From Photobacterium ganghwense (GTDB lineage Bacteria > Pseudomonadota > Gammaproteobacteria > Enterobacterales > Vibrionaceae), in the NCBI RefSeq assembly GCF_003025595.1, contig NZ_PYMI01000011.1, forward strand, positions 39,417 through 103,416: a stretch of DNA of 64,000 bases, written 5' to 3'. The stretch's first letter is position 1, and every line of letters begins with the position of its first letter. This document shows, piece after piece, positions 42,806 through 51,028 of the stretch. The notes under the pieces are model-generated. The model made no database searches. It was given only the letters and a program-made list of their open reading frames with translations, and had not been told where the DNA came from. Made by a program: the position numbers and the translations under genes.

Positions 42806-43088
42806 CGATAAGCGTGTCCCTGTCGCGTGTAGCCGGATCTGCCCTGTTGTGGGCTGCTTTTTCTGGCTGTTAAAACAAGGCCTGATGCTGATTGCTGAGC
42901 GTCAGGTCGTTATTGGCGGGTTTGTTGTTAAACCAAGCGGTTACGGAGGGATCTTGCCAGCCGCTAAAAGAAAAAGCGGCCGGTAAAGCGCTCACAGACG
43001 GCTAAAAAGAGTAGATGCAGAGGAATGAAAAGATCAGGACATGAACGAAAGGAAATAAGGGAATAGCAACGGAATCGAGCAGAGAAAA

Positions 43089-43122
43089 AAGCGGAGAGCG
43101 CCCGAATGGGCGGCTCTCCGCT
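43089..43122 (-). terminator. bsrV terminator
   Basis: AAGCGGAGAGC and GCTCTCCGCTT form a long stem with an inner CCC/GGG extension, followed by T residues on the minus strand. Confidence 0.85.
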
Positions 43123-43187
43123 TGTGCTTCTACATTGCTTAAGCGGCAAGGGCAGACGGTGGTCTGAACCTTTTGCCGCTCAGGGAT

Positions 43188-44405
43188 TTACAGGTAAACG
43201 CGCGGGTTTGTAATACCCCAGATGGTGTAATGTTCCGGCAGTATGCGGTCGCTATGCTCCTCCGTTTCCTCACCGGTAATTGTGTTCTTGCCCTGAGTAC
43301 CGAAAACTACCACTTCATCATTGGCTTGCGCCGTTGGAATGTCAGTCACATCGACCATGATGGTGTTCATGGATGCGGCCCCTACCACCTTGGCGCGTTG
43401 GCCGTTAATCAGCACACTGCCTTTGTTACCCAGAGAACGGGCAAAGCCGTCGGAATAGCCAATCGGCAGGTTTGCCAGCACCGAGTCACGCTCCAGCACG
43501 GCGGTACTGCCGTAGCCGATGGTACTGCCGGCAGGGAACGGGTGCAGGGACGCAATGCGGGTTTTAAACGACACAATACGTTTGTACGGTGCCGTGGCCG
43601 GGTAGTCGCCGTACAGCATGCCGCCCGGGCGCACCATGTCTAAGTGCGCCTCGGGGATATTCAGGGTCGCAAACGAGTTGGCCACATGCAGTGTGATGTC
43701 TTCGCGTTTGAGCGGCGAGTTATCAATCAGCCACTGGGCATCACTTTTAAACTGCGTCACTTTCTGCTTAATGGTCTCAATGCCTTCATTCGGGAAATGG
43801 GTCATGATGCCCACGACTTTAAGGCCCGCCGACTGAACAATGTACAGGCCGTCTTGCTTGCCTTGCTCGGTACCCAGTTCAAGTCCGTTCCGCCCCATTT
43901 CTGAAGTATTCAGTGCCAGATGCACAGCAATAGGCTGTTTGTGACGTTGCGAAATGTCGATAATCTGCTCGGCCTGGCTGCGCGTGCCGATGAGCTCTTC
44001 AATGTGGTATTGCAGGCCGTTTTCGATCTCGTTGCGGCTGGCTGAACGTACCCGCATCAGCTGGCCCTTGAACCCTTGTTCGCGTACCGTGCGCGCCTCT
44101 TCATTGCTGGTGATACCGATGCAGTCAACCTGATTAGCAATGACGGTGGGCATCAAGCCGGCGATACCATTGCCGTAGGCGTCGGCTTTCATGATGGCGC
44201 AGATTTTTGATTTGCCGTTCAGGTGCGTTTTCAGCAGCTGGATATTGTGGCTGAAGGCCTGAGTATCAATTTCCAGCCAGGCGTTACTGGCTGCCACGCG
44301 TTCTGCCATCACTTGTGTATGACTGTCATTGTTCAGCAGCGGAGCTGCCTGAGCCATGTTCATCCCTAGCAAAGAAAGAGACAGCAGACTGAGTTTTTTT
44401 ACCAT
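43188..44405 (-). CDS. bsrV: Periplasmic broad-spectrum amino-acid racemase BsrV
   Basis: This PLP enzyme of the alanine-racemase fold is exported to the periplasm: a signal peptide (MVKKLSLLSLSLL...AQA, about residues 1-20) precedes the mature part. The PLP lysine is K73 in IMKADAYGNG, and the catalytic tyrosine lies in TIGYGSTAVL. In Vibrio cholerae BsrV makes non-canonical D-amino acids such as D-Met and D-Leu that remodel peptidoglycan. The 405-aa length and the neighbouring chemoreceptor gene (36 bp upstream) match that locus. The substrate range here is inferred by homology. Confidence 0.93.
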   Translation of the reverse strand: MVKKLSLLSLSLLGMNMAQAAPLLNNDSHTQVMAERVAASNAWLEIDTQAFSHNIQLLKTHLNGKSKICAIMKADAYGNGIAGLMPTVIANQVDCIGITSNEEARTVREQGFKGQLMRVRSASRNEIENGLQYHIEELIGTRSQAEQIIDISQRHKQPIAVHLALNTSEMGRNGLELGTEQGKQDGLYIVQSAGLKVVGIMTHFPNEGIETIKQKVTQFKSDAQWLIDNSPLKREDITLHVANSFATLNIPEAHLDMVRPGGMLYGDYPATAPYKRIVSFKTRIASLHPFPAGSTIGYGSTAVLERDSVLANLPIGYSDGFARSLGNKGSVLINGQRAKVVGAASMNTIMVDVTDIPTAQANDEVVVFGTQGKNTITGEETEEHSDRILPEHYTIWGITNPRVYL

Positions 44406-44440
44406 TGTTATTTTCCGTTAGTCGTGTGTTGCGGTATGAA

Positions 44441-46060
44441 TCAGAACGAGAAAAGCTGGACCACGTCGCGCAAGCTGCTGGAGCGGCGGTGCAACTCCTC
44501 AACGCCTTGTTTGGCTTCTTCGGTAGAACGGCGGTTTTCATCGGCGCTGGTACTGAGATCGGCCACGTTAGACGACAGGTGCTCGGCGGCATAGGCTTGT
44601 TCTCGAACGGACTCCGTAATTTCATCCATCCCTTGTGTTATTTGAGTGATTTCATTGCGGAACTCACACAAGGTCGTATTGGCCTGCTCGGCATGCTGGA
44701 CGCAGGCATCCACCTGAGTCACTGCAAATTGCATGGTTTCGGTGGCGTCAGAAGTGTCATGCTGAATAGCGGTGATCATGGTGCTGATTTCGACGGTTGC
44801 CTTGGCCGTGCGTTCAGACAGCTGACGAACCTCATCGGCGACCACCGCAAACCCCCGGCCCTGCTCACCGGCACGGGCGGCTTCAATGGCTGCATTGAGG
44901 GCCAGCAGGTTAGTCTGGTCGGCAATTCCTTTAATCACGTCCAGAATGGAGTTGATCTCTCCCGCGCGTCCGTCCAGCTGTTTTAATTTGTCCGCTAACT
45001 CATTGGTTTCGCGCTGAACTTGCTGCATCCCAGCGACCGCTTCATTGATCGCATCTACTGTGGTGTGCGTCTGCGTTTCAATGTGCGACATTTGCTGGTT
45101 AGCCTGAACCACCACCCCTGAAATACTCTGTGTGCTGGTTGCCAGCTCCTCTATGGCCGTGGCGCTGTTGCCGACGTTTTCGGCCTGAGCCATCGAGCGT
45201 TGGGTCACGGCGGCAATCAGGGGATCCAGTTGGGCGGTGATCGCCGCCACGCTTTCCGTTGACTGGCTGACTTCCTGGATGCGATTGCGCAGAGCGGCCA
45301 TAAAGGTATTGAATCCTTCTGACATCTTGCCGAGCTCATCCTGAGTGGTCACCGGTACGCGATGGTTCAAGTTCCAGTTGCCGTTGGCAATATCCGTCAG
45401 TACCTCATACAGGGCATTGACCGGTGCCACAATCGGTGAGGCAATAACGCGTGCGGCCACCAGTGCAGCAAGCAGCACCAGCAATCCTACCACGCCGGTC
45501 TGCTTCAGGGCGTCATTCAGTATCTGATTGATTTCACTGAGTGAGATATCCACCCCAATCACGTAGCGCTCACCCTTGTCATTGTGAAACGGCACGAAAA
45601 TAGAGCGGTACTGACCATACTCGCCCTGGTAGTCTTCAAACTGGATCCGGTTGGTGTTAAATGCCTCTTGCAGTTGCTTCGGCACCACCTTGTATTCCTG
45701 CAGATACCAGTTCTGGTACTGACCGCGCTGGAGTTCCTCTTTGGTCTGGTTAATATAGGTGTAGTAAATGCGGTTCCCGCGTTGCACCGTGGCATATGTC
45801 CAGTCCAGATCCGCGGCCTGGATGAAGTCCGCCAGACGGCGGGAGATGGTGTCGTAGTCGTCAGCCGCCGTGGTGTTTAGGCGGTCGTGTGTGGTGTCAC
45901 CAATAATGTGGTAGGTGGCATTGGCTGCGGTCATCAGTTCATCATTCAGCCCCGCGAGCGTGGCCTCCTTGAGAGCGTTATAAGAAAGGAAAGAAAGGAG
46001 AAGGATGATGATGAGTGACAGACCTGCAAAGCAGGCCGAGAGTTTATTTTTTAAATTCAT
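44441..46060 (-). CDS. Methyl-accepting chemotaxis protein upstream of bsrV (539 aa)
   Basis: This is a transmembrane chemoreceptor. An N-terminal helix (about residues 8-28) and a second helix (about 188-208) enclose a periplasmic sensor domain of some 155 residues. A HAMP region then leads to a signalling domain whose tip is LLALNAAIEAARAGEQGRGF followed by VVADEVRQLSERT. The gene lies immediately upstream of bsrV and probably shares its transcript, as in Vibrio cholerae (VC1313-VC1312 as I recall). The receptor may therefore sense D-amino acids or related compounds; this is inference. Confidence 0.9.
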   Translation of the reverse strand: MNLKNKLSACFAGLSLIIILLLSFLSYNALKEATLAGLNDELMTAANATYHIIGDTTHDRLNTTAADDYDTISRRLADFIQAADLDWTYATVQRGNRIYYTYINQTKEELQRGQYQNWYLQEYKVVPKQLQEAFNTNRIQFEDYQGEYGQYRSIFVPFHNDKGERYVIGVDISLSEINQILNDALKQTGVVGLLVLLAALVAARVIASPIVAPVNALYEVLTDIANGNWNLNHRVPVTTQDELGKMSEGFNTFMAALRNRIQEVSQSTESVAAITAQLDPLIAAVTQRSMAQAENVGNSATAIEELATSTQSISGVVVQANQQMSHIETQTHTTVDAINEAVAGMQQVQRETNELADKLKQLDGRAGEINSILDVIKGIADQTNLLALNAAIEAARAGEQGRGFAVVADEVRQLSERTAKATVEISTMITAIQHDTSDATETMQFAVTQVDACVQHAEQANTTLCEFRNEITQITQGMDEITESVREQAYAAEHLSSNVADLSTSADENRRSTEEAKQGVEELHRRSSSLRDVVQLFSF

Positions 46061-46212
46061 AGGATTGTGATTATTCTTGTGGCTTCTTGTTTGTACAGAA
46101 TGTGATCTTTATTCCATTTTGTACGGTGTCAGTATGTAATTTACGACACGCTGTATGGTTTCTTTAACAAAAAAGCGAGCAAGAGGCGAAAGGGTGGTGC
46201 GAACGGTGAAAA

Positions 46213-46235
46213 AAAGGGCAGTTTGACTGCCCTTT
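46213..46235 (-). terminator. epmB terminator
   Basis: AAAGGGCAGT and ACTGCCCTTT are perfect complements with a TTG loop and T residues on the minus strand, 26 bp past the epmB stop. Confidence 0.88.
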
Positions 46236-46260
46236 AGAAAAGAATGCGTGGGGGGAAAGA

Positions 46261-47283
46261 TTATTCGAGATGAAGATCGAGCGGGGTTTTACTGCGGCGA
46301 CCGCCAATCTCGCGAGTGAGTTTCGGTACCAGATAACCGGACACGTTTTCCATCAGCCCCGCCATCAGGCGACGGGCTTCGTCATCGCCCACCATGAAAT
46401 GTGCCGCGCCCTGTACCCGATCAAGCACATGCAGGTAATAAGGCAGGATACCGGCGCTGAACAGCGCTTCGCTCAGTTGCGTCAGGGCACCGACAGAGTC
46501 ATTGACCCCCCGCAGCAATACGCCCTGGTTCAGCAGGGTCACGTTGGCCAGTTTCAGTTTGGCCATGGCTGCTGTCAATTCACCGTTGATTTCATTGGCG
46601 TGGTTAATGTGGGTCACCATAATGGCCTGCAGTCGGCTTTGGCTCAGCAACTGACATAACTCGTCAGTGATACGCCCCGGAATGACAACCGGCAAACGGG
46701 AGTGAATGCGGAGCCGTTTGACATGAGGGATTGCCGCAATACCACTGATCAGCCATTCCAGTTCCGTGTCTTTGGCCATCAGCGGATCGCCGCCAGACAG
46801 GATCACTTCATTGACCTCCGGCTGGCTGGCAATATAGTCGAGGGCAAGTTGCCAGGTGCGTTTGCTGCCGGGATTATCCTGATACGGGAAGTGGCGGCGG
46901 AAACAGTAGCGGCAGTTGACCGCACAACCGCCTTTGACAATCATCAGTACCCGGTTTTTGTACTTGTGCAGCAGCCCCGGGATGTCGTTATCCTGTTCTT
47001 CCAGTGGGTCGTTGGAATACCCGTCATGGACTTCAAATTCTTCCGCTAAGGGCAGCACCTGGCGCAATAATGGATCATACGGGTTGCCAAGTTCCATTCT
47101 ATCGACAAAGCTCTTAGGGACACGCAGCGCAAATAATTTCCGGGCTGCTAACCCTTGCTCCCACGGGGCTGGATCAATTTGCAGGGTATTTAGCAGCTGA
47201 ATCGGATCAGAAATCGCATTCGCAAGATCATTAAGCCAGTTTTGCTCAACAGTTGCGGCGTTTCGGGTTATTATGTGCGGCAT
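46261..47283 (-). CDS. epmB: EF-P (R)-beta-lysine formation enzyme EpmB
   Basis: EpmB is a radical-SAM lysine 2,3-aminomutase that makes (R)-beta-lysine, used by EpmA to modify EF-P. The 340-aa protein has the SAM-cluster cysteines C120, C124 and C127 in GGCAVNCRYCFRRHFPY, and a PLP-binding region with VNEVILSGGDPLMAKD. It is divergent from efp with only about 33 bp between the starts, a conserved arrangement. EpmA is encoded at 53341. Confidence 0.96.
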   Translation of the reverse strand: MPHIITRNAATVEQNWLNDLANAISDPIQLLNTLQIDPAPWEQGLAARKLFALRVPKSFVDRMELGNPYDPLLRQVLPLAEEFEVHDGYSNDPLEEQDNDIPGLLHKYKNRVLMIVKGGCAVNCRYCFRRHFPYQDNPGSKRTWQLALDYIASQPEVNEVILSGGDPLMAKDTELEWLISGIAAIPHVKRLRIHSRLPVVIPGRITDELCQLLSQSRLQAIMVTHINHANEINGELTAAMAKLKLANVTLLNQGVLLRGVNDSVGALTQLSEALFSAGILPYYLHVLDRVQGAAHFMVGDDEARRLMAGLMENVSGYLVPKLTREIGGRRSKTPLDLHLE

Positions 47284-47316
47284 TAATTACAACTCGAAGA
47301 TGTTAAGAGGATAAAA

Positions 47317-47883
47317 ATGGCGTCTTTCAGCACCAATGAATTCCGCGGCGGAATGAAAATTATGCTAGATAATGAACCGTGTGTCATTATCGAAAACGAA
47401 TTTGTTAAGCCAGGTAAAGGCCAGGCATTTAACCGCGTTAAGATTCGTAAACTGCTTTCTGGCAAGGTTCTTGAGAAGACTTTCAAATCTGGCGAAACCG
47501 TTGAAGCTGCTGACGTAATTGATTCTGAACTGGACTACCTGTACAACGACGGTGAGTTCTACCACTTCATGAACAATGAGTCGTTCGAGCAGATCGCGGC
47601 AGATGTGAAAGCAGTAGGCGACAACGCGAAATGGCTGGTAGAAAACAACGCTTGTACGCTGACACTGTGGAACGGCAACCCAATCGCGGTAACGCCACCA
47701 AACTTTGTTGAGCTGGAAGTGGTTGAAACGGATCCAGGCCTGAAAGGTGATACTCAGGGTACAGGTGGTAAGCCTGCGACACTGTCAACCGGTGCTGTCG
47801 TACGTGTTCCTCTGTTCATCCAGATCGGTGAAGTGATCAAAGTTGACACTCGCTCTGGTGAATACGTAAGCCGCGTGAAATAA
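47317..47883 (+). CDS. efp: Elongation factor P
   Basis: EF-P relieves ribosome stalling at polyproline stretches. The 188-aa length is standard. The modified lysine is K34 in KPGKGQAFNR, matching the beta-lysylation site recognised by EpmA. AGAGGAT precedes the ATG. The DNA shows the biased codons of a highly expressed gene, followed by a terminator. Confidence 0.98.
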   Translation: MASFSTNEFRGGMKIMLDNEPCVIIENEFVKPGKGQAFNRVKIRKLLSGKVLEKTFKSGETVEAADVIDSELDYLYNDGEFYHFMNNESFEQIAADVKAVGDNAKWLVENNACTLTLWNGNPIAVTPPNFVELEVVETDPGLKGDTQGTGGKPATLSTGAVVRVPLFIQIGEVIKVDTRSGEYVSRVK

Positions 47884-47900
47884 GGCGGTTGATTCGTCAA

Positions 47901-47924
47901 AAAAGGTCGCTCAGGCGGCCTTTT
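47901..47924 (+). terminator. efp terminator
   Basis: AAAAGGTCGC and GCGGCCTTTT pair (one G-T pair) around TCAG, followed by more T residues. Confidence 0.85.
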
Positions 47925-48051
47925 TTTATGTCTGCGGCAAGGCGTTTTTTGAAGCGTGTACGGTAAATTCCTGTCAAAGCAAAGAATTGCTAACGCTTGA
48001 TATGCTATCTGTTTACTATTGAGGCGTTGATGAATTCAGAAGGAATCAGAC

Positions 48052-49443
48052 GTGGACGCGAAACCTCAGTTGCAGGCGGTATTGAAAAACAAAGTCTCTA
48101 TGCCCGTGGTCGGTGGCATTCTTGGTGCGGCAGCGCTATTTGGCCTGATCAATAACTCCATCCTGATGACCGATGCCGGTTACACCTATGTGCACCAGAA
48201 TAACGTGACCGGTGAGCTGGCGGTGTTCAATGAGCCCGGCATTCACTTGCGGATGCCTTTTTTGTCCAAAATCACCCAATATGATCAGGTGATTACGGTG
48301 TCTTACGGCAATACGACCGGGGAAGACTTCTATCAGCGCCTGCCGGCGATTCAAGTGCGGTTTGCTGACACCTATATCGGCCAGATTCCGGTGACGTTTC
48401 GTTTTAAGCTGTCTCAGGATCCACAAGCCATCATCAAAATGCACCGTGAATTTCGTAATAACAATAACCTGATCGATGCGTTGTTGGTGAAGAACGCCCG
48501 GAACGTGACGGTCATTACGGCCACCCAATACACGGGGGAGGAGTTTTTTCAGGGCGGGCTTAACCAGTTTAAATCTAAGCTGGGTGATCAGCTGCGCGAC
48601 GGGATCTACATGACCGAGCGGCGTCAGGTGGAAGTCGAACAGATTGACTTGGCACCGGTGGGCATTAATCAGACCAACCCGAATCAGTTGCAGCGTACCC
48701 AGCAGCTGGTGTGGAAAACCGTCCCGGTGTTTGACAAACAAGGCAGCCCGAAACGTCAGGACAACCCGCTCAGCCAGTACGGCATTGCGGTCACGCAGGT
48801 CACGATTGGGGATCCTAAGCCGGAAGAGCAACTGGATAAGCTGCTGTCGGACAAGAAACGTCTGGTTGCTGATCGTATCCGGGCCATTCAGGAGCAGGAA
48901 ACCTCAAAAGCGCAGGCAGAAACCGAGCAGCTGCGTAAAGAAATTCAGCGAACCCGTGAAGTACAGGATGCCCAGCGCAACAAAGAGCTGGCGATCATTT
49001 CTCAGCAGAAAGAGGTTGAAGTCGCACGCCAGATTGCGGAGCGGGAAATCGTCGAAGTCGAGAAGAAAAAGCGTCTGGCTGAAGTCGAAAAAGAAAAGGA
49101 GCTGGCCATTGCCGAAGCCAACCTGGCCATTCAGAAAGCGAACTCCCTGTCGGCGGAGTATGAAGCCAAAGCGATTCTGGCCAAGGGCCGGGCAGAGGCG
49201 GAAATCCTGAAAGCGAAATACGATGCGTACGGCGCTAACCGTGAGGTCTATCTGGCCGAGCTGAACCGGGATGTGTCCACGGCGTTGTACAATAACCTCA
49301 AGAACTATCAGGTGGAAATGCCGAAAAACTATTTTGGTGGCGGGGAAGGCGGCAAGATGACCTCCAACCTGGATGTGATCACCGGGCTTGGTGCGTTGGG
49401 GCTGCTGGAAAAAAGCGACAAACTGGCCGCCAAAGAGAAGTAA
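48052..49443 (+). CDS. SPFH/prohibitin-domain protein with long coiled coil (463 aa)
   Basis: It starts at a GTG with AGAAGGA upstream. A single N-terminal membrane helix (about residues 17-37) is followed by an SPFH/band-7 domain (about 40-250). A long charged coiled coil (about 275-400, Glu/Lys/Ala-rich with heptad character) and a short tail with a glycine cluster (FGGGEGG) complete it. SPFH proteins scaffold membrane microdomains, and some bind proteases such as FtsH. It is not one of the classic HflK/HflC/QmcA sequences as far as I can tell. It stands between efp and the frd operon and is followed by a strong terminator, so it is a single-gene unit. Confidence 0.85.
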   Translation: MDAKPQLQAVLKNKVSMPVVGGILGAAALFGLINNSILMTDAGYTYVHQNNVTGELAVFNEPGIHLRMPFLSKITQYDQVITVSYGNTTGEDFYQRLPAIQVRFADTYIGQIPVTFRFKLSQDPQAIIKMHREFRNNNNLIDALLVKNARNVTVITATQYTGEEFFQGGLNQFKSKLGDQLRDGIYMTERRQVEVEQIDLAPVGINQTNPNQLQRTQQLVWKTVPVFDKQGSPKRQDNPLSQYGIAVTQVTIGDPKPEEQLDKLLSDKKRLVADRIRAIQEQETSKAQAETEQLRKEIQRTREVQDAQRNKELAIISQQKEVEVARQIAEREIVEVEKKKRLAEVEKEKELAIAEANLAIQKANSLSAEYEAKAILAKGRAEAEILKAKYDAYGANREVYLAELNRDVSTALYNNLKNYQVEMPKNYFGGGEGGKMTSNLDVITGLGALGLLEKSDKLAAKEK

Positions 49444-49472
49444 TCGGACACGGTCATCAAACCCGGCAATAA

Positions 49473-49499
49473 AAAAAGCACCGCATTGCGGTGCTTTTT
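49473..49499. terminator. Terminator between the SPFH gene and frdD
   Basis: AAAAAGCACCGC and GCGGTGCTTTTT form a stem with a 3-nt loop and T runs on both strands, serving both convergent genes. Confidence 0.9.
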
Positions 49500-49516
49500 A
49501 ATGGTCAGGATCTGTC

Positions 49517-49879
49517 TTAAATCATGAAGACAAAAATCACGGCTAGGGCAGAAATCAGGAAAGCCGTGGCGTAACAGCCCACTTTACCTGCTGTACCAGC
49601 ATGGATTTTCAGGTCATGCATACCGTGATGCAGACGGTGCATCGCATGCCACATTGGCAGCGCCAGTGTCGCGATGGTGAACAGGCCACCGATGATGCTG
49701 GTCACGAAACCGGACACGCGCTCGTAGCTCATTGCGTCTGCATCCAGCATACCCATTGGTACCATGATGCCAAGAACCAGTACCGTTACCGGGGTGATCA
49801 TGGCGAACCAGGTACCACCTGCACCAAACAGTCCCCACCAGATTGGCTCGTCAGAACGTCTTGGATTGAGATTAACCAC
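49517..49879 (-). CDS. frdD: Fumarate reductase membrane anchor subunit FrdD
   Basis: FrdD is one of two small membrane subunits that bind menaquinol and anchor FrdAB. The 120-aa protein has three helices and the motif RSDEPIWWGLFGAGG at its start. It begins with a GTG preceded by AAGGAG. It lies 10 bp after frdC as the last gene of frdABCD. Confidence 0.96.
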   Translation of the reverse strand: MVNLNPRRSDEPIWWGLFGAGGTWFAMITPVTVLVLGIMVPMGMLDADAMSYERVSGFVTSIIGGLFTIATLALPMWHAMHRLHHGMHDLKIHAGTAGKVGCYATAFLISALAVIFVFMI

Positions 49880-49889
49880 AATGCACTCC

Positions 49890-50273
49890 TTAAACTAGTA
49901 CCAGAACGAACAGGGAGATCGCAGCAACCGCAGCCCACTGGGCCAGGACAACCACTTTCTTATCCAGGGCTTTGCCTTTCACTTTGATCGGCATAACCTG
50001 AGGCATCATGCTGAAGAACGTTTGCGCATGGAACAGGCTGCCGGCCAGTGCCAGGATATTCAGCACGATGACAACCGGGTTAGCCATGAAGTCCAGCCAG
50101 CCCTGCCAGGCTTCCGGTCCTTTCACCAGACAGCCCAGACCAAAGGTCAGACACAGGGTGAAGAAGATCAGCGGCAGAACCGTGGCTTCACGCACCATGT
50201 AGAAGCGGTAGAAAGGGTGATCCTTCCACCAGGTACGCTTCATTTCGCGAACGTAAGGTTTACGATTGGTCAT
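49890..50273 (-). CDS. frdC: Fumarate reductase membrane anchor subunit FrdC
   Basis: FrdC is the second membrane anchor, 127 aa with three helices. The stretch TWWKDHPFYRFYMVREATVLP is typical of FrdC. Its ATG comes two bases after the frdB stop, so translation is coupled. It helps route electrons from menaquinol to FrdB. Confidence 0.96.
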   Translation of the reverse strand: MTNRKPYVREMKRTWWKDHPFYRFYMVREATVLPLIFFTLCLTFGLGCLVKGPEAWQGWLDFMANPVVIVLNILALAGSLFHAQTFFSMMPQVMPIKVKGKALDKKVVVLAQWAAVAAISLFVLVLV

Positions 50274-50275
50274 CC

Positions 50276-51016
50276 TTATGCCTCCTGAGGTTTCATCATG
50301 GCAATGACGAAATCTTTTGATGATTCCACTTTGCCTTGGTTAACCGCTGCTGCCGGGTCTACGCTCTTCGGACACACTTCCGAACAGTAGCCCACGAACG
50401 TACAACCCCATGCACCGTTTTCACCGTTGATCAGCTTCATACGCTCTGCAGAGCCATTGTCGCGGCTGTCCAGGTTGTAGCGGTGAGCCAGGGTCAGTGC
50501 TGCCGGACCAATGAACTCAGGGTTCAGGCCGAACTGCGGACACGCGGCGTAGCACAGGCCACAGTTGATGCAGCCGGAGAACTGCTTATACTTCGCCATT
50601 TGTGCCGGAGTCTGGTTGTTCGGGCCGTCTTCCGGTTTGCGATTGTTCCCGATGATGTATGGCTTGATGGCTTCCAGACGCTCGATGAACGGCGTCATGT
50701 CAACGATCAGGTCTTTTTCGATCGCAAAGTTAGACAGTGCTTCGATCTTCAGACCGTTCGGGTAATCACGCAGGAAGGTCTTACAGGCCAGTTTTGGCAC
50801 CTTGTTGACCATCATGCCGCATGAACCACAGATCGCCATCCGGCAAGACCAGCGGTAAGCCAGATCTTTGTCCAGGTTATCTTTGATGTAACCCAGCGCG
50901 TCCAGCACGGACATGGTTTCGTTAAAAGGGACTTCGAACATTTCGAAGTACGGCTCTGCGTCTTTCGCCGGGTCATAACGCAGAATTTCTACTTTCTGAA
51001 TGCGATTGTCTGACAT
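50276..51016 (-). CDS. frdB: Fumarate reductase iron-sulfur subunit FrdB
   Basis: FrdB carries three iron-sulfur clusters between quinol and the flavin. The 2Fe-2S cysteines lie in SCRMAICGSCGMMVN, and the 4Fe-4S and 3Fe-4S cysteines in CINCGLCYAACPQF and CTFVGYCSEVCPKSVDP. The 246-aa length matches the E. coli protein. AAGGAG is well placed. It lies 12 bp after frdA. Confidence 0.97.
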   Translation of the reverse strand: MSDNRIQKVEILRYDPAKDAEPYFEMFEVPFNETMSVLDALGYIKDNLDKDLAYRWSCRMAICGSCGMMVNKVPKLACKTFLRDYPNGLKIEALSNFAIEKDLIVDMTPFIERLEAIKPYIIGNNRKPEDGPNNQTPAQMAKYKQFSGCINCGLCYAACPQFGLNPEFIGPAALTLAHRYNLDSRDNGSAERMKLINGENGAWGCTFVGYCSEVCPKSVDPAAAVNQGKVESSKDFVIAMMKPQEA

Positions 51017-51028
51017 TATGCCTGCTCC

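Larger units (their letters stand above)
42463..43187. other. 725-bp non-coding region between rimK and bsrV
   Basis: It contains a further copy of the 136-bp repeat (42671-42805), the bsrV terminator (43089-43122), and a hairpin at about 43142-43181 (AGCGGCAA with TTGCCGCT) next to the bsrV stop. I see no credible gene. Confidence 0.65.
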
